Positions 23,942-32,875 of a stretch of 64,000 nt of DNA are shown here, piece after piece. The translations under genes and the position numbers were made by a program. The notes under the pieces are model-generated. The model was not told the origin of the DNA. It did not search any database and saw nothing but the letters and a program-made list of their open reading frames with translations. This DNA comes from Sphingobium cupriresistens (lineage in GTDB: Bacteria > Pseudomonadota > Alphaproteobacteria > Sphingomonadales > Sphingomonadaceae): NCBI RefSeq assembly GCF_004152865.1, contig NZ_SEOO01000022.1:1-64000 (forward strand), written 5' to 3'. Within the stretch, counting starts at the first letter, position 1, and the number at the start of each line of letters is the position of its first letter.

Positions 23942-25396
23942 TTAACGGAACGGCGGTTCGTTAAAGGCGCGCAGCTTGCGGCTGTGCAGCTTGGCGCCTT
24001 CCTCGCGCAGCAGTTCGCAGGTCATGATGCCGACGCGCAAATGGCTGGCGATGGCTTCTTCGTAGAAGCGATTGGCCTGCCCCGGCAGCTTCAATTCGCC
24101 ATGGATCGGCTTGTCGGACACGCACAGCAAGGTGCCGTAGGGGACGCGGAAGCGGTATCCCTGGGCGGCGATGGTGGCCGATTCCATGTCGATGCCGACC
24201 GCGCGCGAGAGGCTGAAGCGCAGGGCGGAGCTGGAATAGCGCAATTCCCAGTTGCGGTCGTCGGTGGTGACGACGGTGCCGGTGCGCAGGCGGCGCTTGA
24301 AATCCTCCGGGTCGCCCTGTCCCAAAACGGCCTCGGCCGCCTGCGCCATGGCGACCTGCACTTCGGCGATGGCCGGCACCGGAATTTCCGGCGGCAGCAT
24401 TTCGTCCAGCACATGGTCGTCGCGCAGATAGGCGTGGGCCAGCACATAGTCGCCGATCCGCTGGCTGGGACGCAGGCCGCCGCAATGGCCGATCATCAGC
24501 CAGGCTTCGGGACGCACGACGGCCAGATGGTCGCAGATCGTCTTGGCGTTGGAGGGGCCGACGCCGATATTGACCAGAGTGATGCCGCTGCGGTCCGGCG
24601 CGATCAGATGATAGGCCGGCATCTGATGCCTGCGCCAGGCGCTGTCGGCGATCATCCGCGCCGGATCGGCGGTTTCCGGGGTCACATAGACGCCGCCTGC
24701 GCCCGACAGGGCGGTGTAGCGGCTCCCCTCCTGCTGCAATTCATCGCAGGCCCAGGCAACAAATTCATCGACATAGCGGTGATAGTTGGTGAACAATATG
24801 TAGCGCTGCACATGGTCGGCCGGGGTGCCGGTGTAATGTTTGAGGCGCGCCAGCGAGAAGTCGGTGCGCAGCCCGTCGAACAGGGCGAGCGGCCGGTCTC
24901 CGTCGGCATCGGGAGTGAAGAGTCCGTCGGCGATCTCGTCCCCGATCTCGGCCAGTTCGGTCGCGGGGAAATGGCGCGCCAGTTCAGTCGGCGGCGTGCC
25001 GTCGAGCGCGCTCATGTCCAGCCCGTCGAGCACATAGGGGAAAGGAATCTGCTGTTCGCTCAGTCCCGCTTCCACATCCACGCCATAGTCGCGGACGAGC
25101 AGGTCGATCTGTTCGGCCAGATAATCGGCGAACATGGCGGGTCGGGTGACTGTAGTGGCGTAACGGCCCGGCTTGGACAGGCGGGCGAAGGAGCGGCCCG
25201 GCGGCGGCGCGTCGCTGTCGCCATGATAAGTGATCCGCAATTCAGGATAACAATAACGCCGGTCGGCCTTCGCGGTCGCCGACGGGACGCTGCCGTCGCG
25301 AGCATAAGCGCGCATGGCCTCGCGCAGATTTTCGATGGATGTCCGGTAAATACGGTCAAGTTGCGTGACCGTTGCGCTGCCGATGCTTTGTGTCAT
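23942..25396 (-). CDS. amn: AMP nucleosidase
   Basis: A 484-residue enzyme that splits AMP into adenine and ribose 5-phosphate, used to balance adenylate pools. The N-terminal regulatory domain (about 1-170) precedes the phosphorylase-like catalytic domain, marked by ITLVNIGVGPSNAKT, WLMIGHCGGL and VGIDMESATIAAQG. Length and order of motifs match the family. No partner genes flank it; it stands between a cyclase and a peroxiredoxin gene. Confidence 0.93.
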   Translation of the reverse strand: MTQSIGSATVTQLDRIYRTSIENLREAMRAYARDGSVPSATAKADRRYCYPELRITYHGDSDAPPPGRSFARLSKPGRYATTVTRPAMFADYLAEQIDLLVRDYGVDVEAGLSEQQIPFPYVLDGLDMSALDGTPPTELARHFPATELAEIGDEIADGLFTPDADGDRPLALFDGLRTDFSLARLKHYTGTPADHVQRYILFTNYHRYVDEFVAWACDELQQEGSRYTALSGAGGVYVTPETADPARMIADSAWRRHQMPAYHLIAPDRSGITLVNIGVGPSNAKTICDHLAVVRPEAWLMIGHCGGLRPSQRIGDYVLAHAYLRDDHVLDEMLPPEIPVPAIAEVQVAMAQAAEAVLGQGDPEDFKRRLRTGTVVTTDDRNWELRYSSSALRFSLSRAVGIDMESATIAAQGYRFRVPYGTLLCVSDKPIHGELKLPGQANRFYEEAIASHLRVGIMTCELLREEGAKLHSRKLRAFNEPPFR

Positions 25397-25489
25397 CGCC
25401 CCCTGTTACCGTCTTTGCATGACGGAAGGAAGACGCCGCGTGCAAGATGCGCAGCAGACCTGAAATCCGCTGCGCATCTCGCTGAAAAA

Positions 25490-25972
25490 TCAGAGCTGTT
25501 CGAGCATATGTTCCGCAGACGAAACCTTGAAGTCGCCGGGTGCCTCCACATTGAGTTCCGCGACGACGCCATCCTTGACGATCATCGAGAAGCGCTGGCC
25601 GCGCTGGCCGAGGCCAAATTTACTTCCGTCCATGATCAGGCCTACCGCTTGCGCGAAATCGCCATTGCCGTCGGCGAGCATCGTGACCTTGCCCTCCGCG
25701 CCAGCCGATTTGCCCCAGGCGCCCATTACGAAGGCGTCGTTGACCGCGGTGCAGGCGATTTCGTCCACGCCCTTGGCCTGCAGCGCTTCGCTCTTGTCAA
25801 TGAAACCGGGCAGATGCTTGGCCGAGCAGGTCGGCGTGAAGGCGCCTGGTACCGAGAAGATAGCGACGGTCTTGCCGGCGAAATACTCGTCTGACAGCAC
25901 TGCTTCGGGGCCGTTCTCCGTCATCTGGGTGAAGGTGGTGCTGGGAAGGCGATCGCCCTTGGAAATGGTCAT
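25490..25972 (-). CDS. Peroxiredoxin (Prx5/AhpE-like redoxin)
   Basis: A 160-residue thiol peroxidase that reduces hydrogen peroxide and organic peroxides with the peroxidatic Cys49 in VPGAFTPTCS; Thr46 and the downstream Arg in GQRGQRFSMIV complete the usual active site. There is one further Cys, Cys74 in EIACTAV. A GGAGACAG ribosome-binding site supports ATG 25972. A much longer frame to 26746 on the same strand is an open frame only and not part of the protein. Confidence 0.92.
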   Translation of the reverse strand: MTISKGDRLPSTTFTQMTENGPEAVLSDEYFAGKTVAIFSVPGAFTPTCSAKHLPGFIDKSEALQAKGVDEIACTAVNDAFVMGAWGKSAGAEGKVTMLADGNGDFAQAVGLIMDGSKFGLGQRGQRFSMIVKDGVVAELNVEAPGDFKVSSAEHMLEQL

Positions 25973-26116
25973 GTCTGTCTCCTGGCCTAATGACGGGCGG
26001 GAGGTCGGCGCTGCTAGGGCCGCTGTCAAGACGCGGACCCACTTATATGTCACGACGCCCCGTCGGTGCGACCATGTGTCCTTGGCAAGACGCGGCGGCG
26101 GGCTATATTCAGTATC

Positions 26117-26677
26117 ATGACCCAGACGCGCTTTTATGGCGGGCATTTTCTGCTCGCCCTTCCCGGCATGGCGGACATGCGGTTCGATCATTCGGTGGTG
26201 GCGCTGTGCGTCCATGACGAAGAAGGCGCATTGGGCATTGCGGTGGGCGAGGAGATGGAGGGCATCACCCTGCGCGAACTGCTCGAAAGTTTCGATATCA
26301 ACGGCAGCCAGGTGTCCGACATGCCGGTACTGCGCGGCGGCCCGGTCGAACCGCGGCGCGGCTTCGTGCTCCATTCGCTCGACTGGGGCGGGCAGGACAT
26401 GGTGCATGTCGGCGGCCGATGGGGATTGTCGGGATCGCTGGATATATTGAAGGCGATCGCGGAGGGCCGTGGACCAAGCCGTTACCTCGTCGCGCTGGGC
26501 TATGCCGGTTGGGGCGCGGGACAATTGGAGCAGGAAATGCACGGCGAAAGCTGGTTCCTGGCCGATGGCGATGCCGACCTGCTGTTCGATGTGCCGACCC
26601 GGCGCAAATGGGCGGCGGCCTATGCCGCGGCGGGCGTGGATGCGTCGCACCTCGTCTCCGGCGCGGGGTCTGCCTGA
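26117..26677 (+). CDS. yqgE: YqgE/AlgH family protein (UPF0301)
   Basis: A 186-residue protein of the YqgE/AlgH family: FLLALPGMADMRFDHSVVAL at the N-terminus, GGPVEPRRGFVLHS in the middle, and GYAGWGAGQLEQEM later are the family signatures. The molecular function is not settled; in pseudomonads AlgH influences alginate-related regulation. It is divergent from the peroxiredoxin gene with 144 bases between, and lies 127 bases before ahcY. Confidence 0.9.
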   Translation: MTQTRFYGGHFLLALPGMADMRFDHSVVALCVHDEEGALGIAVGEEMEGITLRELLESFDINGSQVSDMPVLRGGPVEPRRGFVLHSLDWGGQDMVHVGGRWGLSGSLDILKAIAEGRGPSRYLVALGYAGWGAGQLEQEMHGESWFLADGDADLLFDVPTRRKWAAAYAAAGVDASHLVSGAGSA

Positions 26678-26687
26678 GTCAGGGCAC

Positions 26688-26703
26688 ATAAAGAAATCTT
26701 TAT
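26688..26703. promoter_or_regulatory. Perfect inverted repeat upstream of ahcY, candidate SahR-type operator
   Basis: The half-site ATAAAGA is mirrored exactly after an AA spacer, 101 bases before the ahcY start. SahR, an ArsR-family repressor sensing S-adenosylhomocysteine, is known to control ahcY in several proteobacteria through AT-rich palindromes. The position fits; the identification is inferred and no sahR gene lies in the window. Confidence 0.45.
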
Positions 26704-26804
26704 ATAAGTTGCCATGCGCATCGCCCATTGGTAAAGCGCATCGCATCGCCGCCGCTCGGCATGTCGCTGGCGGGGTTCCATTCTAAGCTGACGGAGATAC
26801 GCTC

Positions 26805-28223
26805 GTGGCCACCGCACCCGCCACTCAGGCGCAGGATTATGTGATTGCCGACATCGGCCTTGCCGGCTTTGGCCGCAAGGAAATGGACATCGCCGAAACC
26901 GAAATGCCCGGTTTGATGGCGTTGCGCGCGGAATTTGGTCCGTCGCAGCCGCTTAAAGGCGCGCGCATCACCGGGTCGCTGCACATGACGATCCAGACCG
27001 CCGTGTTGATCGAGACGCTGACGGCGCTGGGCGCGCAGGTACGCTGGGCGACCTGCAACATCTATTCGACGCAGGACCATGCCGCCGCCGCGATCGCCGC
27101 TTCGGGCGTACCGGTCTTCGCGATCAAGGGCGAGACGCTCCAGGAATATTGGGACTATGTCGAGCGCATCTTCGATTGGCACAGCGATGAATCCGGCGTC
27201 TGCAACATGATCCTGGATGATGGCGGCGACGCCACCATGTTCGCGCTGTGGGGCGCGCGGGTCGAGGCCGGTGAAGAGCTGTTCACGCCGACGAACGAAG
27301 AAGAGGAAATCTTCTGCTCGGTGCTCAAGCGGGTGCTGGCCGAACGTCCCGGTTTCCTGACCAAGACGGTCGCCGCCATCAAGGGCGTGTCGGAAGAGAC
27401 CACCACCGGCGTCCATCGCCTGTATGAACTGGCCAAGAAGGGCAAGCTGCCCTTCCCGGCGATCAACGTGAACGACAGCGTCACCAAGTCGAAGTTCGAC
27501 AACCTCTATGGCTGCAAGGAATCGCTGGTCGACGCGATCCGTCGCGGGACCGACGTCATGCTGGCGGGCAAGATTGCCTGCGTCGCGGGCTTCGGCGATG
27601 TCGGCAAGGGGTCGGCGGCCTCGCTCCGCAACGGCGGCGCGCGCGTCCTGGTGACAGAAGTCGATCCGATCTGCGCGTTGCAGGCGGCGATGGAAGGCTA
27701 TGAAGTCGTGACGATGGAAGAGGCCGCGCCGCGCGCCGACATCTTCGTCACCGCGACCGGCAATGAAGGCGTGCTGACCGTCGATCATATGCGCGCGATG
27801 AAGAATATGGCGATCGTGTCGAACATCGGCCATTTCGACAGCGAGATCGAGATTGCCGGCCTGGCCAACATGAAATGGACCGAGATCAAGCCACAGGTCG
27901 ACGAAGTCGAATTTCCCGACGGCAAGAAGATCATCGTTCTGTCGAAGGGCCGCCTGGTCAACCTGGGCAACGCCACGGGCCACCCTAGCTTCGTGATGTC
28001 GGCCAGCTTCACCAATCAGACGCTGGCGCAGATCGAATTGTGGACCAAGAGCGAGCAGTATGGCAACGACGTCTATGTCCTGCCCAAGCATCTGGACGAG
28101 AAGGTCGCCGAACTGCATCTGGAAAAGCTGGGTGTGAAGCTGACAAAGCTGAGCCAGCGCCAGGCCGATTATATCGGCGTGCCGGTGGAAGGGCCGTTCA
28201 AGCCCGATCACTACCGCTACTGA
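26805..28223 (+). CDS. ahcY: Adenosylhomocysteinase (S-adenosylhomocysteine hydrolase)
   Basis: A 472-residue NAD-dependent enzyme that splits S-adenosylhomocysteine into adenosine and homocysteine, clearing the product of methylation reactions. Visible hallmarks are [16 protein letters not shown], the insert typical of the long bacterial form (about 150-200), the NAD-binding loop [11 protein letters not shown] and the C-terminal KPDHYRY. The start is GTG with GGAGA in front. It is followed by a strong terminator. Confidence 0.97.
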   Translation: MATAPATQAQDYVIADIGLAGFGRKEMDIAETEMPGLMALRAEFGPSQPLKGARITGSLHMTIQTAVLIETLTALGAQVRWATCNIYSTQDHAAAAIAASGVPVFAIKGETLQEYWDYVERIFDWHSDESGVCNMILDDGGDATMFALWGARVEAGEELFTPTNEEEEIFCSVLKRVLAERPGFLTKTVAAIKGVSEETTTGVHRLYELAKKGKLPFPAINVNDSVTKSKFDNLYGCKESLVDAIRRGTDVMLAGKIACVAGFGDVGKGSAASLRNGGARVLVTEVDPICALQAAMEGYEVVTMEEAAPRADIFVTATGNEGVLTVDHMRAMKNMAIVSNIGHFDSEIEIAGLANMKWTEIKPQVDEVEFPDGKKIIVLSKGRLVNLGNATGHPSFVMSASFTNQTLAQIELWTKSEQYGNDVYVLPKHLDEKVAELHLEKLGVKLTKLSQRQADYIGVPVEGPFKPDHYRY

Positions 28224-28248
28224 GCCGAGAGGCCCGCAAGCGACATCG

Positions 28249-28280
28249 AAAGGGGCAGGCGAAGACGCCTCCCCCTTTTT
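28249..28280 (+). terminator. Rho-independent terminator of ahcY
   Basis: AAAGGGG-C-AGGCG pairs with CGCCT-C-CCCCTTT across an AAGA loop, with one mismatch, followed by five T. It lies 26 bases after the ahcY stop and separates it from divL. Confidence 0.75.
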
Positions 28281-28397
28281 CATTCCGTCCAACCGAAATC
28301 TTTGCATCGCGCGCTTCCCGCTGCCGCCGACTTGGGATAGTCGGGATCGACTTATGGACAGGGACATGCAGGTGCGACGGGCCGGAGGGGTTATGTC

Positions 28398-30734
28398 ATG
28401 ACGACATTGTCCCCCTATGCCGCGATCATTTTCGGCGGGGTGCTGGCCGGGTGGCTGGGCGCGGCCGTATGGGCGCTCGTCAGCGGCCAGAGGATGCGGC
28501 GCGAGGGCACCCATGCCCAGGGTAAGCTCGACCGGCTGACCATGTTGCTGGCGTCCGCGCCCGCCGCGCCGATCATCATCCACCCCGACGGGCGGCTGGA
28601 AGCGGCTGATCGCCTGGCCAAATGGCTGGGTAAGCCGCGTGTCCCGACTTTCGCGTCCGAATTGACCGCGCCCGATGGCGGGCTGGAGCCGGAAGACGCG
28701 ACGGCGCTGGCGCAGGAGATCGCTTCGGCCCAGCGCGCGGGCAAGAGTTTCGCCCTGCCGGTGCGGGGCCTTGGATCGTCGCGCCTGCTGCTGGTGCGCG
28801 GCGCGCCAGCGGGACCGGGCATCGCGGAGAGCGGCGGCGTCATCCTGTGGATTTTCGACGCGACCGACAGCCAGGCGGAAATCCAGTCGTTGCGTGGCCA
28901 TGTCGAGCAATTGCGCGACGCGCTGGAGGCGCTGGCGGGGCTGGTCGAGGCTGCGCCGTTTCCGATGTGGCACCGCACCCCCGACCTGCGCCTGAGCCTG
29001 GTCAACAGCGCCTATGTCCGTGCGGTTGATGGGCAGGGGGCGGGCGATGTCATCGCCCATGGCGCCGAACTGGTCGAAACCGTTGCCGGCCTGACGCCGC
29101 AAGCCGCCGCGGCCGATGCGATCGCCCGCGACGAGCCGGTCGAACGCATGGTGCCCGCGACGATCGATGGCGAACGGCGCACGATGCGCGTGGTCGATGT
29201 CCCGCTGGGGGCCGCGGGCGTAGCCGGCTATGCCGTCGATCAGCATGAACTGGAACAGGCGCGGGTCGAACATCGGCGGCTGGAGGCGGCGCAACGCGAC
29301 CTGCTCGACCGCCTGTCGGCCGGTGTGGCGCGTTTCGGCCCCGATCGGGCGCTACGCTTCTGGAACCAGCCCTTCATCAGCCTGTTCGGCCTGCATCAGG
29401 ATGCGCTGGCCGACGCCCCGCCGTTCGAGCGGGTGCTGGACCAGATGCGCGATGCGCGGCGATTGCCCGAACATCGCGACTTCCCCGCCTGGGGCGCGGA
29501 ACGGCGGCAGTGGTTCCTGTCGCCTGCGCCGCTGGAGGAAAACTGGCTGCTGCAGGACGGCACCCATTTGCGCGTCTACGCCCAGCCGCTTCCCGATGGT
29601 GGCCTGCTGCTGATCTTCGAGGACCGCACGGAGCAGGTCAATCTGTCGAGCGCCCGCGACACGCTGTTGCGGGTCCGCACCGCGACCTTCGACAATTTGT
29701 TCGAATCGATCGGCGTCTTCTCGTCCGACGGGCGGTTGCAGATGTGGAACAGCCGCTTCCGCACCATATGGGGCGCGAATGAGGAGTTGCTGGCCGGCCA
29801 CCCACGCATCGACGATCTGATGCGTGCGGTACAGGCGAAGCTGGCGAAGCCGGAACAGGCCAATCTGGTGCGGGCGGCGACGGTCGAGCGCAAGCAGCGC
29901 ATGGGCCATGTCGGCTTTGCAGACGGGCGCATCTTCGAGTTCGCTGCAATTCCTCTACCCGATGGCAATGCGCTGTTCACCATGCTGGACGTCACCGACA
30001 GCCGCCGGGTCGAGCAGGTGCTGCGCGACCGCAACGAGGCGCTGGAGCAGGCAGACAAGGTCAAGACCGCCTTCGTCACCAATATGAGCTATGAACTGCG
30101 CACCCCGCTGACGACCATTTCCGGGTTCGCCGAGATGATGAGCGCAGGTTATGCGGGGGAACTTAGCCCGTCGGCCGCCGAATATGTCGATGGCATCCTC
30201 AAAAGTACGGCCCGCCTGTCGATGCTGATCGACAATGTGCTGGACCTGACCCAGGGCGAAGTCGGTACGCTGCCGATCGATCATGTCCGCGTCGACCTGG
30301 CCACCGTGGTGCGGGCCAGCGCCAGCCGGATGATGATGGATGCAACCGCCAAGGGCATGGACATCGACATGACGTTGCAGGACAGTCTGGGCGCGGTTCA
30401 GGGCGACGCCCGGCGGATCGGCCAAGCGATCGATCATCTGCTGGAAAATGCGATCCGCTATTGCGGCAAGGGCGCCCGCATCCTCCTTCATGGAGACGGC
30501 GTGGCTGACAAGGCGCGGATCGTCGTGTCGGACAATGGCCCTGGCATTGCGGCCGGGCAGCAGGCGGCGATCTTCGATCCGGCGGCGCGCGCGGGACAGG
30601 CGCGCAACGGCGGCCGGGCGGGGATCGGCCTGCCGCTGGCGCGGCAATTGGCGGAAGCGCATGGCGGCACGTTGCAACTGGTGTCGGAAGCCGGGCAGGG
30701 GACCATGGCCGTGATCGAACTGCCGCGTGGCTGA
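28398..30734 (+). CDS. divL: DivL-type cell-cycle pseudokinase (Tyr at phosphoacceptor site)
   Basis: A 778-residue membrane sensor. One N-terminal hydrophobic segment (about 5-28) is followed by PAS-like regions to about 540 and then by a kinase core. The phosphoacceptor box reads NMSYELRTPL, with Tyr565 where histidine kinases have His. The ATP-binding domain keeps an N-box (LLENAIRYCG) and DNGPGI. Caulobacter DivL, which steers the CckA-CtrA cell-cycle relay, has the same substitution and similar length. The gene heads an overlapping operon with tsaE. The DivL assignment is strong; the exact PAS borders are approximate. Confidence 0.88.
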   Translation: MTTLSPYAAIIFGGVLAGWLGAAVWALVSGQRMRREGTHAQGKLDRLTMLLASAPAAPIIIHPDGRLEAADRLAKWLGKPRVPTFASELTAPDGGLEPEDATALAQEIASAQRAGKSFALPVRGLGSSRLLLVRGAPAGPGIAESGGVILWIFDATDSQAEIQSLRGHVEQLRDALEALAGLVEAAPFPMWHRTPDLRLSLVNSAYVRAVDGQGAGDVIAHGAELVETVAGLTPQAAAADAIARDEPVERMVPATIDGERRTMRVVDVPLGAAGVAGYAVDQHELEQARVEHRRLEAAQRDLLDRLSAGVARFGPDRALRFWNQPFISLFGLHQDALADAPPFERVLDQMRDARRLPEHRDFPAWGAERRQWFLSPAPLEENWLLQDGTHLRVYAQPLPDGGLLLIFEDRTEQVNLSSARDTLLRVRTATFDNLFESIGVFSSDGRLQMWNSRFRTIWGANEELLAGHPRIDDLMRAVQAKLAKPEQANLVRAATVERKQRMGHVGFADGRIFEFAAIPLPDGNALFTMLDVTDSRRVEQVLRDRNEALEQADKVKTAFVTNMSYELRTPLTTISGFAEMMSAGYAGELSPSAAEYVDGILKSTARLSMLIDNVLDLTQGEVGTLPIDHVRVDLATVVRASASRMMMDATAKGMDIDMTLQDSLGAVQGDARRIGQAIDHLLENAIRYCGKGARILLHGDGVADKARIVVSDNGPGIAAGQQAAIFDPAARAGQARNGGRAGIGLPLARQLAEAHGGTLQLVSEAGQGTMAVIELPRG

Positions 30735-31185
30735 GTCGGTCGTGGACCTTGACGGTGAATCGGCGATGCTGGACCTGGGCCGGCGGATCGCCGTCCATGC
30801 CCGGATCGGCGATGTGATCGCGCTGCAAGGAGGGCTGGGTGCAGGCAAGACGACGCTGGCGCGGGGTATCCTCGAAGCATTGGGGCTGGAGGGCGAAGCG
30901 CCCAGTCCCAGCTTCGCCATCGTCCAGCCCTATGACGTGCCGGAGGTGCGCCTGCCGGTTGCCCATGTCGATCTCTACCGGCTGGACGATGCGGCCGAAG
31001 CCGAGGAACTGGCGCTGGGCGACTATCTGATGGACAGTCTCCTCATCATCGAATGGCCCGACCGGCTGGGCGATGCCCTGTGGCCCCACGCCCTGCGGTT
31101 GAGCATCGACTTTGCAGGCGATGACGCGCGGCGCTTGACAGCGGACGTGCCGGACGCTTGGACGGAGCGATGGTCACAGATATGA
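30727..31185 (+). CDS. tsaE: tRNA t6A-modification ATPase TsaE
   Basis: A 152-residue P-loop ATPase that works with TsaB and TsaD to make threonylcarbamoyl-adenosine at position 37 of ANN-decoding tRNAs. Walker A is GGLGAGKTT at 35-43, followed by the family motifs PSPSFAIVQPY, HVDLYRLDD and LIIEWPDRLG. The GTG start overlaps the divL stop by eight bases. Length is typical. Confidence 0.93.
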   Translation: MAESVVDLDGESAMLDLGRRIAVHARIGDVIALQGGLGAGKTTLARGILEALGLEGEAPSPSFAIVQPYDVPEVRLPVAHVDLYRLDDAAEAEELALGDYLMDSLLIIEWPDRLGDALWPHALRLSIDFAGDDARRLTADVPDAWTERWSQI

Positions 31186-32168
31186 TCCCACCCGCCGCCG
31201 CGCCCGCCTTCCTCGCCGACGCGGGATGGAGTGACGCCGCCATCGTACCGCTCGCCGGCGATGCGTCATTCCGCCGCTATTTTCGCGTGCTGGACGGCGG
31301 CCGTCGCGCCGTGCTGATGGATGCGCCGCCACCGCATGAAGACCCGCGCCCGTTCATCGCCATCGCCGAACATCTATTGGCCGATGGTTTCGCCGCACCG
31401 CGGATATTGGCGCGCGATCTGGAGCAGGGCCTCGTTCTGATCGAGGATTTCGGCGACCTGCGGGTCAAGGAACATCTGGACGCCGATCCGGCCGAGGAAC
31501 GGGCGACCTACGCCCGTGCGATCGACCTGCTCGCCGACCTGCATCGCCTGCCCGCTGCGCAAGTGCCGCCCTATGACCGGGCCGTCTATCAGCGCGAGGT
31601 CGGGTTGCTGACGGAATGGTATTGCCCGGCGATCGGGCTGGATGTCGATGCCGATGGCTATGTCAGCGCCTGGGACGCGGTGCTGCCGCTCGTGGAGCAG
31701 TCGATCAGCCCGACGGTGACGGTGCTGCGCGATTATCATGCCGAAAATATCATGCTGATCGATCGCGACTCTTCGCATGGCCTGGGCCTGCTCGATTTTC
31801 AGGATGCGCTGGCGGGCCACCCGGCCTATGATCTGGTATCATTGTTGCAGGACGCCCGGCGCGATGTGCCGATCGAGGTCGAGGCGGCGATGCTGGCCCA
31901 TTATAAGGCGATCGCCAACCCGCCCGCCGATTTTGACGCCGCCTATGCGGTGCTGGGTGCGCAGCGCAATGCCAAGATCATCGGCATCTTCACCCGGCTG
32001 TGGAAGCGCGATGGCAAGCCGCGCTACCTCTCTTTCCTGCCGCGCATGTGGGGATTGCTGGAGCGTGACCTGACCCATCCGGCGCTGGCGCCCGTCGCCG
32101 CATGGTTTGCCGCCAACATCCCTGCCGACCAGCGCCATGACGCGCTGCAAGAGTTCGCGCCCGCATGA
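31182..32168 (+). CDS. amgK: Cell-wall sugar kinase AmgK (aminoglycoside-phosphotransferase fold)
   Basis: A 328-residue kinase. The fold shows the aminoglycoside-phosphotransferase signatures LAGDASFRRYFRV near the start, LIEDFGD, the catalytic VLRDYHAENIMLI and LLDFQDALAGHPAYDL. Together with murU directly downstream this is the AmgK/MurU pair that turns recovered N-acetylmuramic acid into UDP-MurNAc, a recycling bypass known in Pseudomonas and related to fosfomycin tolerance. ATG 31182 overlaps the tsaE stop as ATGA; in-frame ATG 31170 and TTG 31158 are alternatives. Confidence 0.88.
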   Translation: MIPPAAAPAFLADAGWSDAAIVPLAGDASFRRYFRVLDGGRRAVLMDAPPPHEDPRPFIAIAEHLLADGFAAPRILARDLEQGLVLIEDFGDLRVKEHLDADPAEERATYARAIDLLADLHRLPAAQVPPYDRAVYQREVGLLTEWYCPAIGLDVDADGYVSAWDAVLPLVEQSISPTVTVLRDYHAENIMLIDRDSSHGLGLLDFQDALAGHPAYDLVSLLQDARRDVPIEVEAAMLAHYKAIANPPADFDAAYAVLGAQRNAKIIGIFTRLWKRDGKPRYLSFLPRMWGLLERDLTHPALAPVAAWFAANIPADQRHDALQEFAPA

Positions 32169-32875
32169 TCGACACCGCCATGCTGATGGCCGCCGGGCTG
32201 GGCAAGCGGATGCGTCCGCTCACCGCGACCCGGCCCAAGCCGCTGGTGAAGGTGGCTGGCAAGCCGCTGATGGACCACGCATTGGACCGGCTGGAAGCGG
32301 GCGGTATCAAGAAGGTTGTGGTCAACGTCCATTATCTGGCCGACACGGTCGAAGCGCATCTGAAAGCGCGGAAATGCGGGCTGGATTTCGCCATATCGGA
32401 CGAGCGGGCCAAGCTGCTGGAAACCGGCGGCGGCCTGATCCGGGCGAAGCCGCTGCTGGGCGACAAGCCCTTCATCTGCGCCAATAGCGACAATTTGTGG
32501 ATCGACGGGCCGCAGGAAACGCTGGCCATGATGCAGCGGATATGGAACCCGGAGCGGATGGACGCGCTGCTGCTGCTGGTGCCGCTGGCGCGCGCCAATT
32601 GCCACACTGGGCCGGGCGATTTCCACATGGATGCCAATGGCCGGTTGAGCCGGCGCAAGACCGCCTATGTCGCGCCCTTTGTCTTTACCGGGGTTCAGAT
32701 ATTGTCGCCGTCGATGCTGGTCAATCCGCCCGGCGATATGTTTTCCACCAATATCTTCTGGAACCGCGCGATCGAGGCCGGGCGGCTCTACGGGGTGTCG
32801 CATCAGGGCCTCTGGTTTGACGTCGGCACGCCCCAGGCTATTCCGGTGGTGGAGTCGATGCTCGCTCATGGGTGA
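32165..32875 (+). CDS. murU: N-acetylmuramate-1-phosphate uridylyltransferase MurU
   Basis: A 236-residue nucleotidyltransferase with the signature LMAAGLGKRMRPLTATRPKP and then LVKVAGKPLMDHALDRL. Acidic metal-binding positions are expected at ANSDN and near the end (WFDVGTP). It should make UDP-MurNAc from MurNAc-1-phosphate produced by AmgK, whose gene it overlaps by four bases. Its stop overlaps the addB start. Other sugar nucleotidyltransferases share the fold, but the amgK partner favours MurU. Confidence 0.9.
   Translation: MIDTAMLMAAGLGKRMRPLTATRPKPLVKVAGKPLMDHALDRLEAGGIKKVVVNVHYLADTVEAHLKARKCGLDFAISDERAKLLETGGGLIRAKPLLGDKPFICANSDNLWIDGPQETLAMMQRIWNPERMDALLLLVPLARANCHTGPGDFHMDANGRLSRRKTAYVAPFVFTGVQILSPSMLVNPPGDMFSTNIFWNRAIEAGRLYGVSHQGLWFDVGTPQAIPVVESMLAHG

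Noticed and set aside
23792-25894. 700-residue plus-strand frame across amn and the peroxiredoxin gene
   Set aside because: Both minus-strand genes are well supported, and the frame has no family features.
26678-26804. Possible SAM- or SAH-binding riboswitch upstream of ahcY
   Set aside because: Only about 127 bases, with no conserved pseudoknot or stem pattern I could trace; a protein-binding palindrome explains the visible symmetry better.
26700-29294. 864-residue open frame antisense to ahcY and the start of divL
   Set aside because: Spans two real genes and their terminator; no recognisable domain.
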